Origin: DATBAT01 sp963824805
GTDB taxonomy: Bacteria > Acidobacteriota > Terriglobia > Terriglobales > Acidobacteriaceae
DNA: 64,000 nucleotides
Assembly: GCA_963824805.1 (NCBI GenBank)
Contig: CAWGQZ010000080.1
Coordinates: 62,001 to 126,000 of the forward strand
Direction: 5' to 3'
The notes beneath the pieces are model-generated. The model saw nothing but the letters and a program-made list of their open reading frames with translations, was not told where the DNA came from and did not search any database. Position 1 is the stretch's first letter, and the number at the start of each line of letters is the position of its first letter. Position numbers and translations under genes: made by a program. Below are positions 45,376-54,078 of this stretch, piece by piece.

Positions 45376-46224
45376 TTGAGCAACTGCACGGTCGTGGTCC
45401 CTTCCCTTTACATCTCGCCGCAGCAGGCCGGCACACTTCTCGATCTACCTCGCCAGAAAGCCGGCTGGGAGTGGATGAGCTTTTTTGTCCGTCGTTTGCA
45501 GCCCGGCGACGTCTTTCGCACCCATACAGACACGGAAGAAGCCGCGTTTGTCATTCTGGGTGGGACTTGCACCGTCGACTGGGGCCAGGGAGAACAGCCA
45601 GCAGGAAAGCGCAAGAACGTGTTCGACGGTCTTCCCTACACGCTCTATTTGCCTGCCGGCAATGAGGTCGTTTTCACGGCAGAGACTGTCTGCGAAGTCG
45701 CCGAGTGCCGCGTACCTTCGAACGCGCGTCTCACTCCCCGATTAGTCACCCCGGATGACGTCGCCACCAGCCTCCGTGGCGGCGGAAATGTGTCGCGGCA
45801 AATTGTCGACGTGCTTGCCCCATCCTTTCCCGCCGACAAACTGATGGTGATCGAGGTCTACACTCCCGCAGGGAACTGGTCGAGCTTTCCTCCCCACAAA
45901 CATGACACCCACAATCCTCCCGCCGAAGTAGATTTGGACGAAATTTATTATTACCGGATAGCTCGGCCAGGGGGATTTGCTCTGCAACACCTCAATTCAG
46001 ATGAAGATGCCATTGGCCGCACCGTAAAAGCCAAAGACGGCGACGCAGTCCTGGTGCGCAACGGTTATCATGCGGTGGTTGCAGGCCCGGGATATGACGT
46101 GTATTACTTGAATTTTTTGGCGGGTTCTTCGCGTGCGCTGGCAGTTACCGAGGATCCAAATCACAATTGGATTCGTTCGGCTTGGGGCGCGCCGGATCCC
46201 CGCCTGCCCATGGTTAGGAAATAA
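45376..46224 (+). CDS. iolB: 5-deoxy-glucuronate isomerase IolB
   Basis: A 282-residue two-cupin protein. Marks are WEWMSFFVRRLQPGD, TEEAAFVILGGTCTVDW, LPYTLYLPAGNEV, the second-cupin metal ligands in FPPHKHDTHNPPAEVDLDEIYYYRI, and the end GYDVYYLNFLAG with the WIRSAWGAPDPRLP tail, all family-specific. The start is TTG at 45376, set by GGAG five bases upstream; the nearby ATG at 45371 is out of frame. IolB isomerises 5-deoxy-D-glucuronate to 5-dehydro-2-deoxy-D-gluconate in myo-inositol catabolism. The iolD start follows 32 bases after the stop. Confidence 0.94.
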   Translation: MSNCTVVVPSLYISPQQAGTLLDLPRQKAGWEWMSFFVRRLQPGDVFRTHTDTEEAAFVILGGTCTVDWGQGEQPAGKRKNVFDGLPYTLYLPAGNEVVFTAETVCEVAECRVPSNARLTPRLVTPDDVATSLRGGGNVSRQIVDVLAPSFPADKLMVIEVYTPAGNWSSFPPHKHDTHNPPAEVDLDEIYYYRIARPGGFALQHLNSDEDAIGRTVKAKDGDAVLVRNGYHAVVAGPGYDVYYLNFLAGSSRALAVTEDPNHNWIRSAWGAPDPRLPMVRK

Positions 46225-46256
46225 AGCTCAAGACGGCCTGCTTGGTGGCAATCTTT

Positions 46257-48107
46257 ATGACCCGACGCCTGACGGTTGCACAAGCGATTATCGCCTTCCT
46301 CAGCAGCCAACATGTTGAGAGAGACGGCCAGGAAGCCCGATTCTTCGCCGGATGCCTGGGAATCTTCGGCCACGGTAATGTGGCCGGTATCGGGCAAGCC
46401 CTCGAACAGAACTCGTCTCTGCGCTACTACCTGTTCCGCAATGAACAGGCCATGGTTCATACCGCGGCGGCATTTGCCAAGTCCACGTTTCGAATGAGAA
46501 CCCTGGTTTGCACCAGCTCGATCGGTCCCGGTGCCACCAACATGGTCACCGGCGCAGCCATGGCGACTATAAACCGGGTGCCGGTCTTGTTGCTCCCCGG
46601 CGATATTTTTGCGCGGCGCAATGTTGCGCCGGTACTGCAGCAACTGGAATCGCCGCAAACTCAAGACGTTTCTGTGAACGACTGCTTCAAGCCGGTATCG
46701 CGCTATTGGGACCGCATTCAACGTCCCGAGCAACTGCTGACTTCCCTTCCGGAGGTCATGCGCGTACTGACCTCACCCACCGAAACCGGCGCAGTCACGG
46801 TTTGTCTGCCCCAGGATGTACAAGCCGAGGCCTTCGATTTTCCGGAAGAGTTTTTCCGCAGGCGAGTATGGCATATGCCGCGCAGCCGTTGTGACCAAAC
46901 CACTCTGCGGCAAGCCGCCGACTGCATCCGCGCAGCCAAGGCTCCATTGATTGTTGCGGGAGGCGGCGTTCTTTATTCCGAAGCCTCGAACGCGCTCTCG
47001 AATTTCGCCAAAACAACCGGAATTCCGGTAGGTGAGACCCAGGCCGGCAAAAGCTCGTTGCCTTTCGACCATCCCCAACAAGTCGGAGCTATTGGAGCAA
47101 CCGGCACATCGGCCGCGAATATCCTGGCCCGGGAAGCTGACTTAATCATCGGCATTGGCAGCCGCTACAGCGACTTCACAACCGCTTCCAAGACTGCCTT
47201 TCAAAATCCTTGCGTCCGCTTCGTGAATATCAACGTCTCGGAATTTGACGCTTATAAGCACGCTGCCCTGGCGCTCACCGGAGACGCCCGCGTCACCATC
47301 GAAGAGCTACAAAGATCGATCACCGGTTACAAAGTTGACGCGAACTACAAAGAGAAAATCGCAGAACTCAGAACGGCATGGGACAGAGAAGTAGATCGCC
47401 TGTACAAGATCCGCAAACAACCCATGACGCAAGCCGAAGTCATCGGCGTCCTCAACAATTTAATGCAGCCCTCTGACATCATGATCAACGCCTCAGGAAG
47501 CGCCCCCGGAGACCTGCACAAACTCTGGCGCGCCCGTCAGCCCGGCGGTTATCACATGGAATACGGCTACTCCACCATGGGATATGAAATCGCCGGTGGC
47601 TTAGGAATAAAAATAGCCCACCCGGATCGCGAAGTCTTCGTAATCGTTGGCGACGGGTCTTATCTGATGATGGCGCAAGAAATCGTGACCTCGGTACAAG
47701 AAGGCATCAAGCTCAATATCGTACTGCTCGACAACCACGGATTCTCCAGCATCGGCGGCCTCAGCCGCAGTTGCGGAAATGAAGGACTGGGCACCGAGTA
47801 CCGCTATCGCCAGGGCGAAAAATATGCAGGCGATTGCCTGCCCGTGGATTTCGAAGCGAACGCCGCCAGCCTGGGAGCGTGGACCACGCGTGCACCTTCC
47901 GCCAAAGACCTGGAACCCGCTCTCAAGAAAGCCCGTGAACAGTCCCGCACATCCGTGGTGGTTATTGAAACCGCGTACGCTCAAAGCGTCCCAGGATACG
48001 AGTCCTGGTGGGACGTCCCCATAGCGGAAGTATCAGAACGAGAGAGCGTCAAAGCGGCGCGCCGCGAATATGACGAGGCGCGCAAGAAAGAACGCTACTT
48101 CTTCTAA
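46257..48107 (+). CDS. iolD: 3D-(3,5/4)-trihydroxycyclohexane-1,2-dione hydrolase IolD
   Basis: A 616-residue thiamine-diphosphate enzyme; start ATG 46257 (MTRRLTVAQAIIAFL). The N-terminal FGHGNVAGIGQAL and YLFRNEQAMVHTAAAFAK segments and the C-terminal ThDP site GDGSYLMMAQEIVTS with LDNHGFSSIGGLSR are typical of IolD. It opens the inositol-derived ring to 5-deoxy-glucuronate, the IolB substrate, which fits the adjacent position. No anomaly was seen. Confidence 0.95.
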   Translation: MTRRLTVAQAIIAFLSSQHVERDGQEARFFAGCLGIFGHGNVAGIGQALEQNSSLRYYLFRNEQAMVHTAAAFAKSTFRMRTLVCTSSIGPGATNMVTGAAMATINRVPVLLLPGDIFARRNVAPVLQQLESPQTQDVSVNDCFKPVSRYWDRIQRPEQLLTSLPEVMRVLTSPTETGAVTVCLPQDVQAEAFDFPEEFFRRRVWHMPRSRCDQTTLRQAADCIRAAKAPLIVAGGGVLYSEASNALSNFAKTTGIPVGETQAGKSSLPFDHPQQVGAIGATGTSAANILAREADLIIGIGSRYSDFTTASKTAFQNPCVRFVNINVSEFDAYKHAALALTGDARVTIEELQRSITGYKVDANYKEKIAELRTAWDREVDRLYKIRKQPMTQAEVIGVLNNLMQPSDIMINASGSAPGDLHKLWRARQPGGYHMEYGYSTMGYEIAGGLGIKIAHPDREVFVIVGDGSYLMMAQEIVTSVQEGIKLNIVLLDNHGFSSIGGLSRSCGNEGLGTEYRYRQGEKYAGDCLPVDFEANAASLGAWTTRAPSAKDLEPALKKAREQSRTSVVVIETAYAQSVPGYESWWDVPIAEVSERESVKAARREYDEARKKERYFF

Positions 48108-48125
48108 ACAGGAAAGAAGGTCAGG

Positions 48126-49493
48126 GTGCAAACAACCACCGGGAGCGCACCAGCGGCACAGCCTCACCTGAAGCGTGTTCTCACCGTCTGGGACCTGGTG
48201 TATTACGGAATCATCCTCACCTCGCCGATCGCTGCCGTCCCGCTTTTCGGTTCTGCGCAAGTTCTCTCCAACGGACACACCGTTACCACTCTGCTGCTTG
48301 GGATGGTGGCGATGTCGGTCACCGCGATTAGCTTTGGCCGTATGGCTGCCGCCTATCCGGCGGCAGGTTCGGTTTACTCATACCTCAGCCGATTCCTCAA
48401 TCCTCATGTCGGGTTCATTCTGGGCTGGGCCATGTTTCTGGAGTATCTCTTTCAACCCATTCAAAATGCGCTGTATGCAGTGCTTGCCATTCATCGCATG
48501 GTTCCGCAGATTCCGTTCGCAATACTCTCCCTGCTAATCGTGGCCTTCATCACGCTGATGGCCACCGGGGGAATCAAGTTCAACGCCCGTACCAATGAAG
48601 TCTTGCTGGGATTAATGTTGTTGGTCACCGCCGTGTTTCTGGTTCAATCGGTGCGTCACATCGTCTTCCATCAATCTTTCTCAGCATTGTTCTCCTATCG
48701 CCCAATCTACAATCCGGCGACTTTCGATCTGCGCGCTTTAGCCGCCGGCACCTCCTTTGCAGCTCTGGTGTTTATAGGATTTGACGGTGTCTCCATCCTC
48801 GCCGAGGAAGTGAAGAATCCCAAGCGCAACGTGCTCTTGGCTTCGCTGCTGGTTTGCGTTTTCACCGGGCTATTCAGTGGACTGCAGGTTTACCTGGCGC
48901 AGCTGGTCTGGCCCGACCACACCACACTGCTTAATCCGGAAACTGCTTTCATGGACGTGGCCCGAGTCGTTGGCGGCCCAATCCTGTTCACGATTTACGG
49001 AGTCATGCTTCTGGTTTCCAGCATGGCCTGCGGATTGGCCGGACACGTCGGCGCTTCCCGCCTGCTCTACAGCATGGGACGCGATGACGTAATTCCCAAG
49101 AGGATATTCGGCTATCTCAACCCGAAGAGCGGCAACCCCATTTACAACGAGTGGATTGTAGGCCTACTCGCTTACATCGCGGTGCTGACCATCCCGTGGC
49201 AACTCGCGGCGGAGATCGTTACCTTCGGTGCTTTGCTTGCATTCAGCGCAGTGAATCTGGTTGCTCTGTTGCATCTTTGGTTCGCCCCGAAAGCCGCGAG
49301 ACGCAGAAGCTTCTTTATCGATGCGTTTGTTCCGGGATTTGGCTGCGTCTTCTGCCTCGTCCTACTGCTGGGACTTCAACCCTGGACAAAATACGCGGGA
49401 ATGGCATGGCTGGCGATTGGATTGATATACGCAGCCCGCAGAACGCGAATGTTCACGCTCCGGCCCAAGCTCATAGATTTCAGCGAGACCTAA
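48126..49493 (+). CDS. APC-superfamily permease
   Basis: A 455-residue integral membrane protein with about 12 helices. The first helix region has GIILTSPIAAVPLFG, followed by MAAAYPAAGSVYSYLSRFLNPHVGF (the APC signature), FIGFDGVSILAEEVKNPKRN and GASRLLYSMGRDDVIPKRIFG. The start is GTG 48126 with GAAGG upstream. APC carriers usually move amino acids; co-transcription with iolB and iolD suggests it imports inositol or a related polyol here, but this is inference. It ends 8 bases from the convergent lacI gene. Confidence 0.87.
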   Translation: MQTTTGSAPAAQPHLKRVLTVWDLVYYGIILTSPIAAVPLFGSAQVLSNGHTVTTLLLGMVAMSVTAISFGRMAAAYPAAGSVYSYLSRFLNPHVGFILGWAMFLEYLFQPIQNALYAVLAIHRMVPQIPFAILSLLIVAFITLMATGGIKFNARTNEVLLGLMLLVTAVFLVQSVRHIVFHQSFSALFSYRPIYNPATFDLRALAAGTSFAALVFIGFDGVSILAEEVKNPKRNVLLASLLVCVFTGLFSGLQVYLAQLVWPDHTTLLNPETAFMDVARVVGGPILFTIYGVMLLVSSMACGLAGHVGASRLLYSMGRDDVIPKRIFGYLNPKSGNPIYNEWIVGLLAYIAVLTIPWQLAAEIVTFGALLAFSAVNLVALLHLWFAPKAARRRSFFIDAFVPGFGCVFCLVLLLGLQPWTKYAGMAWLAIGLIYAARRTRMFTLRPKLIDFSET

Positions 49494-49501
49494 ACAACCA
49501 C

Positions 49502-50599
49502 CTATTTCTTCCCGACAGGTTCGGGAACATTCAACTCCCGCTGTCCTCCGGAAACAAACAATCCGAATCCGCAGGATTCGCGAATCCGCAGTTCCGGTTG
49601 CAGCTTTCGCAGAACCGGACCAGAATCGTCCCCGCCAATTCTTCGAATCAATAGCTCCGCCGCTTCACTCCCCAACTGGTGTTTCGGCAATTCCACCGTC
49701 GTCAACCGCGGACGAAAGACTCCCAACCAGGGATAATCATCGAAGCTAACCAAGCCGAAATCCTCCGGGCACATCAACCCAATTTCATCGGCAGCTTTCA
49801 ACAATCCAATTGTCATCAAATGGTTGGCCACGTAGATCCCATCCGGCCGGTGTGAAAGCATGGCATGGCCGGCGCGGAAACCGGATTCGATACGGTAGTC
49901 GCCCTCGACCACCAATTGCGGATCGAAGGGAAGATTTTCCGCTTCCAGCGCTTCGCGAAACCCTCTCCACCGCTCTTTGGCGTTGCTGATTTTCAAAGGT
50001 CCACTGATAAGCCCGATGCGGCGGCGGCCCGCCCGTGCCAGATGCCGAACTGCTTCGTACGCACCCTGATAGTCGTCGTTGATCACGGCATCTTTGGTCA
50101 AACTTGGATAAGTCCGCATCACCAGAACAAAGGGAATGTTTACCTCTTTAATCATCTGCCGTAGCGATGGCCGCAGGTCTCCTGCAGCTTTCGTAAGCAA
50201 AATTCCATCCACACGCTTCGACAACAATAATTCCAGCGCCTTCTCTTCCTTTTCCAGAATATCGTCGCTGTTGCAAAGAAGCAGGTTGTAACCGTGCCGT
50301 TGCGCAGCGTCCTCCGCGCCACGAACCACCATGGGAAAAAAAGGATTCGCAATGTCGGTAACGATCATTCCGATCGTCTGAGTTTTTTGCTTGATCAGGC
50401 TTCGCGCGATCAGGTTGGGACGGTAGTTGAGCTTTCGAATTGCTTCCTCAACCCGCTGGCGGCGCACCTTTCCGACGTGGGCCTTGTTGTTGATGACCGC
50501 AGAGACGGTAAAGATCGACACACCCGATTCGCGCGCAACATCAGAGATGCTGGCCGACTTCCCGGGTTTCTTTGCCTTGGTTTTCTTGGGAGGAGGCAT
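49502..50599 (-). CDS. LacI-family transcriptional repressor, likely regulator of the inositol genes
   Basis: A 365-residue LacI/GalR protein. The helix-turn-helix and hinge (ISDVARESGVSIFTVSAVINNKAHVGKVRRQRVEEAI, LNYRPNLIARSL) lie at residues 18-70 after a Lys-rich start. The ligand domain has TIGMIVTDIANPFFPMVVRG, VDGILLTKAAG, FGLVSFDDYPW and LGSEAAELLIRRI. Its gene closes the iolE-iolG-transaldolase run and has its own operator-like site 38 bases before the start, so autoregulation is likely. The four matching operators in the cluster are its probable targets. Confidence 0.92.
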   Translation of the reverse strand: MPPPKKTKAKKPGKSASISDVARESGVSIFTVSAVINNKAHVGKVRRQRVEEAIRKLNYRPNLIARSLIKQKTQTIGMIVTDIANPFFPMVVRGAEDAAQRHGYNLLLCNSDDILEKEEKALELLLSKRVDGILLTKAAGDLRPSLRQMIKEVNIPFVLVMRTYPSLTKDAVINDDYQGAYEAVRHLARAGRRRIGLISGPLKISNAKERWRGFREALEAENLPFDPQLVVEGDYRIESGFRAGHAMLSHRPDGIYVANHLMTIGLLKAADEIGLMCPEDFGLVSFDDYPWLGVFRPRLTTVELPKHQLGSEAAELLIRRIGGDDSGPVLRKLQPELRIRESCGFGLFVSGGQRELNVPEPVGKK

Positions 50600-50636
50600 A
50601 CGTCTATGGACGGCAACATATCAGAGTTGAACGGGA

Positions 50637-50655
50637 TGTTCAAAACGCTTAGTCC
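50637..50655. promoter_or_regulatory. LacI-type operator upstream of lacI
   Basis: The sequence tgttcaaaacgcttagtcc shares TTCAAAACGnTTA with the other three sites. It sits between the transaldolase stop and the repressor start, which suggests autoregulation. Confidence 0.7.
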
Positions 50656-50669
50656 AGCCGCTGGCGCAA

Positions 50670-51761
50670 CTAGTCGGGATTGGGCACCAGGAAGTCGAGC
50701 ACTAGTCCATCCAGATCATGGCAGGCTTGAATGAACTGCCGCAGCGTTCGCTGGGTCGGGCCGAACGAATCGAAATCTCTGGGAACCAGGCCGTTCTCAC
50801 TGTAAGCGCGGCCAAAGTCGGGAAACTTCCGCAACAACGCTTCCACCATGTTGGCGGGAACTGGACTATCCATGCGCGGACGCACTTCGATATCGCTGGC
50901 GTTGAACCTTACCTGCCACGCATGAGGCGGAGAGATGACCACATCTCCGCCGACCAGTTCGCTCCAGTGCATGTGATTGCGGAATGCCGCCGATAACAAG
51001 CGCAGCCGATAACCACGCTCGCGAAAAAGCTGGTAGGCTTTCTTAAACACCGCTACTCCGGCCCATTCCAGGTAGCCAGGATCAATGGTCAGGTTTTGCT
51101 TCTCCGCCACAACCTTGAGCCAGTCATCGAGCCTGCCCACCATGATGGTGCACACTGGCCCCATAGTCGCGATGTCTTTCCCCTCGCGTTCTCTTCTCTT
51201 CAGACCACGCTCAACCGCTTCGGCAACTGCAACACATTGCGGCAGAGTGAAACACACCGTCGCATTGATGCTGATGCCGCGATAAGTCGCTTCTTCAATC
51301 GCCGGAATTCCCGCCTGCGTCACCGGAATTTTCACGATCATGTTCGGCGCAAGCCCGTTGAACTCTTCCGCCTGCGTCACTATGGCGGCGCTGTCCCGAA
51401 ATAACCTGGGATCAGTCTGAATGGAAAGCCGCCCGTTCTTGCCGCGTTGTTCGTCGAAGATGGGCTTCAGCAGAGCCGCAGCCTCGATCGATATCTGCCG
51501 CACCAGTTGCCATGCGATTTCATCTACGGTCGCGGTAGGAAATTCCTTGATAAGACACCGAATCGTAGCCTTCCAGCGGTGGATCTCCTTCTTCAAAACT
51601 CCGAGCACGATTACTGGATTGCAGGTCGCGCCCACCGCGCCATGTTCTATCGAATACTCCAGTTCCTGTATGGAAGCAGAATCATTCCACAAGCAGGTGG
51701 GAGTAGACTGCGTCATTTCGTGCAGCGGACTCTTATAGGACGAGGCTGTGCTCTGGGTCAC
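50670..51761 (-). CDS. Transaldolase-family protein
   Basis: A 363-residue class I aldolase. The start is GTG 51761, fixed by GGGAGG five bases upstream. Family marks are TCLWNDSASIQELEYSIEHGAVGATCNPVIVL, the Schiff-base lysine K144 in NMIVKIPVT, GISINATVCFTLPQCVAVAEA, and the phosphate-site segment LRLLSAAFRNHMHWSELVGGDVVISPP. It lies 37 bases after iolG and 70 before lacI. IolJ (the aldolase of the pathway) is absent here, so this protein might supply an aldolase step; this is speculative. Confidence 0.85.
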   Translation of the reverse strand: MTQSTASSYKSPLHEMTQSTPTCLWNDSASIQELEYSIEHGAVGATCNPVIVLGVLKKEIHRWKATIRCLIKEFPTATVDEIAWQLVRQISIEAAALLKPIFDEQRGKNGRLSIQTDPRLFRDSAAIVTQAEEFNGLAPNMIVKIPVTQAGIPAIEEATYRGISINATVCFTLPQCVAVAEAVERGLKRREREGKDIATMGPVCTIMVGRLDDWLKVVAEKQNLTIDPGYLEWAGVAVFKKAYQLFRERGYRLRLLSAAFRNHMHWSELVGGDVVISPPHAWQVRFNASDIEVRPRMDSPVPANMVEALLRKFPDFGRAYSENGLVPRDFDSFGPTQRTLRQFIQACHDLDGLVLDFLVPNPD

Positions 51762-51798
51762 GAGTTCCTCCCGTCGAAATATTCATGCGCCAAGCCAT

Positions 51799-52830
51799 CT
51801 ACAATGCCGCCTTCGAACTATCTTGTGACACCTTACTGGGCTGTCCCTTCACGTGGGAATTCTCTGCCGCGGCGGCAATGGCCAGTGCTTTTAGCCCATC
51901 CACTCCAGTAACCCGAGGCGGACGGCCGTGCACAATACAATCCACAAAGTCTCGTATCTCCGCCAGGTAAGCGTTCGCAAATGTGCTGAGAAAGTGGTCG
52001 GCCAGCGGCTGCGTACTGCCGTGAATGGTCAGAAACGTTGCCGGCGTTTGATGCCGGCTGCCAACCATGATGGAGCCCTTCGAGCCAACGATTTCTGTAC
52101 GCACATCGTAGCCGTAGGCGGCCTGCGCATGGGACTCAACGTTGCCGATGGCGCCCTGCTTGAATTTCAGGTTCACCACGCTCGCCACCGCGTCGCCGAA
52201 TTCAGCTACCTCAGGCCGGATCGCAACTGTGGTGTAGGCGTGCACTTCGGAAACTTCGTCCTGCATCAGCCACCGTGCCAGATCGAAGTCGTGAATGGTA
52301 TTGGTGTAGAACAGCATTCCATTGATATTGGCATGATAGGAGGCAAGGGGTGGCCCATCTTTGTCCCGCCCAATCGACTTGAAGACCACGGGCGTCCCGA
52401 TTTCACCGGCTTCAATCCGTTTCATGGCGGCGGAATATGCAGGATCGTATCGCCGCATGAAGCCGACTTGAAAATACACTTTGGCTTTCGCAACCGCCTC
52501 GAGAGAATCGCGCGCCTCCGCAAGACTGAGAGCAAGCGGCTTTTCGCACAGGATACTTTTCCCAGCAGAGGCCACCATCCTGACGGCAGCAGGATGAAAT
52601 CTGTCGGGTGTCGCAATTACAACCGCGTCAAGTCCCTTGCACTCAAGCATCGCTTCCAGGCTGTTGTAAAAATTATCGATCTCCAATTCAGTGGCAGTCT
52701 GCCGGGCTCGCTCAAAAGCGACATCTGCGATGGCCACTAGTCGCCCATTGGGCACTAGGTGGCGCAGGTTCTCGGCATGGCGCCGCCCCATCTCCCCAAC
52801 CCCCAGCACGCCAACTCCCAGCTTCTGCAT
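51799..52830 (-). CDS. iolG: Gfo/Idh/MocA oxidoreductase, probable inositol 2-dehydrogenase IolG
   Basis: A 343-residue NAD(P)-dependent oxidoreductase. I use ATG 52830 (GGAGAG upstream); a longer frame to 52974 adds Arg-rich sequence overlapping iolE. The Rossmann start GVGVLGVGEMGRRHAENL and the catalytic EKPLALSLAEARD (Lys) are typical, and the FMRRYDPAYSAAMKRIEAGEIG block is seen in inositol dehydrogenases. It would oxidise myo-inositol to 2-keto-inositol. It starts 26 bases after iolE in the same operon. Confidence 0.88.
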   Translation of the reverse strand: MQKLGVGVLGVGEMGRRHAENLRHLVPNGRLVAIADVAFERARQTATELEIDNFYNSLEAMLECKGLDAVVIATPDRFHPAAVRMVASAGKSILCEKPLALSLAEARDSLEAVAKAKVYFQVGFMRRYDPAYSAAMKRIEAGEIGTPVVFKSIGRDKDGPPLASYHANINGMLFYTNTIHDFDLARWLMQDEVSEVHAYTTVAIRPEVAEFGDAVASVVNLKFKQGAIGNVESHAQAAYGYDVRTEIVGSKGSIMVGSRHQTPATFLTIHGSTQPLADHFLSTFANAYLAEIRDFVDCIVHGRPPRVTGVDGLKALAIAAAAENSHVKGQPSKVSQDSSKAAL

Positions 52831-52856
52831 TCGGGCTCTCCAAAATTTGTGCCTAT

Positions 52857-53789
52857 TTACGATCCAGCATTTACTTCGGCGATCACGCCTTGCAAATATT
52901 TCAAGCTCGCAGCCACGCTCTTCGCCGGTTCGATGGTGGTGTCTCCGAACCTGACGTCTTGTTCCACCACGCACCAGCCCGAATAGCCATTCTTTTCCAG
53001 CGTGCGAAAAAAGCTGGGGAAATCGATGTCTCCCTGGCCGATGATCGTGAACACTTTATGTTCAATGGCTTCATCGAAGGTCCACTTTTTAGACCGGGCT
53101 TCCTTCAGCACTTTCTCGTTGCAATCCTTGATATGGACAAAACGCAGCTTGCTCTTGAACTTCTCCGCTTCCCTTACCGAATCACCCAGACCGTAAACGC
53201 AATGACCGGTATCGAGACACAGACCTACATTGGTGTGCGAAGTCGCGTCAAAAAACCTCTCGCATTCCTCGGGAGTCTCCACGTAGGTGGCGACGTGCGG
53301 ATGAAACACCAGGTCCAGCCCGAATTCGTTGGCCACCTTTTCCGCATCGGCAACCAGCTTGCCCACATGCCTCCACTGCTCCGGGGTCAGGACCGGGCAA
53401 TCCGCATCATGCGCCCGTCCCGAAAACCGGTTTCGTTCCACCGATTGATCGTCCGCCATCACTAAGAAAGGCGCCTTCAGGGTCGCTAGCAACTTCCCAA
53501 CTTGGTGAATTCTTTCCAACACCGCCTTACCCGAGGCAGGGTCGCCTAACTTTACCGGAACAAAAGAGCCCAGCAGGTTCAGCTTGCGCTTTTGGAGTTG
53601 CGCCTGAAGAACACCGGCATCGGTAGGGAAAAATCCGTAAGGTCCAAGTTCGGTTCCCGAATACCCGGCTTCCACCATCTCGTCCAGCATCTTTTCGTAG
53701 GACTGTTCCCAGGAAGGACCGGGATAGTCGAGCACCCCCCAGCTGTCAGGCGCCGAAGCAAACAGGAACCGTGGATCGACTCTACTCAT
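52857..53789 (-). CDS. iolE: Inosose dehydratase-like TIM-barrel protein IolE
   Basis: A 310-residue xylose-isomerase-like TIM barrel. The start ASAPDSWGVLDYPG matches IolE (typically APDSWGV), with GYSGTELGPYGFFP, DLVFHPHVATYVETPEECERFFD, VGLCLDTGHCVYG and VHIKDCN as metal-ligand strands. It dehydrates 2-keto-inositol to the dione cleaved by IolD. IolI/IolH relatives share the fold, but the N-terminal motif favours IolE. It is the first gene of the leftward inositol operon, with a promoter and operator about 65 bases upstream. Confidence 0.85.
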   Translation of the reverse strand: MSRVDPRFLFASAPDSWGVLDYPGPSWEQSYEKMLDEMVEAGYSGTELGPYGFFPTDAGVLQAQLQKRKLNLLGSFVPVKLGDPASGKAVLERIHQVGKLLATLKAPFLVMADDQSVERNRFSGRAHDADCPVLTPEQWRHVGKLVADAEKVANEFGLDLVFHPHVATYVETPEECERFFDATSHTNVGLCLDTGHCVYGLGDSVREAEKFKSKLRFVHIKDCNEKVLKEARSKKWTFDEAIEHKVFTIIGQGDIDFPSFFRTLEKNGYSGWCVVEQDVRFGDTTIEPAKSVAASLKYLQGVIAEVNAGS

Positions 53790-53850
53790 GCCATCTTCCT
53801 TCCTAAAGATGTATTCGAATGAAAGTTAACGCGTAAGGTAACCAGGATAT

Positions 53851-53869
53851 TTTTCTAAACGTTTATTTT
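53851..53869. promoter_or_regulatory. LacI-type operator at the iolE promoter
   Basis: The sequence ttttctaaacgtttatttt matches the cluster core with one change (TTCTAAACGTTTA). It overlaps the -10 and most of the spacer of the iolE promoter. Confidence 0.7.
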
Positions 53870-53880
53870 ATGGTTGTCAA
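53852..53880 (-). promoter_or_regulatory. Sigma-70-type promoter of iolE-iolG-transaldolase
   Basis: On the minus strand TTGACA (53880-53875), a 17-base spacer and TAGAAA (53857-53852), about 63 bases before the iolE start. Confidence 0.7.
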
Positions 53881-54078
53881 CCTTTATAAATGGCGTGACT
53901 TGCTCGTTTCATCGCGAAGTCGGCCCTCGACAATCGACTTATCTCGGAACGCTCCCGTTCGTCCTGACCCAGAGAGTGAAGCAGGACTCGCATTCACAAT
54001 CGGAAGCCTGGTCGACGAGCTATACAAAGCGCTTAGAATTAAGTCACGAGGTTGTGAAGCGTCCCACGAAAGAAACGC

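Noticed and set aside
51799..52974. The longer IolG form starting at 52974
   Set aside because: The extra 48 residues are Arg-rich, overlap the iolE 3' end and lack a ribosome site, while 52830 has GGAGAG and the Rossmann motif right after it.
54024..54040. A fifth LacI operator (AAGCGCTTAGAA)
   Set aside because: The core differs (AAGCG rather than AAACG) and there is no promoter or start nearby; too weak to list.
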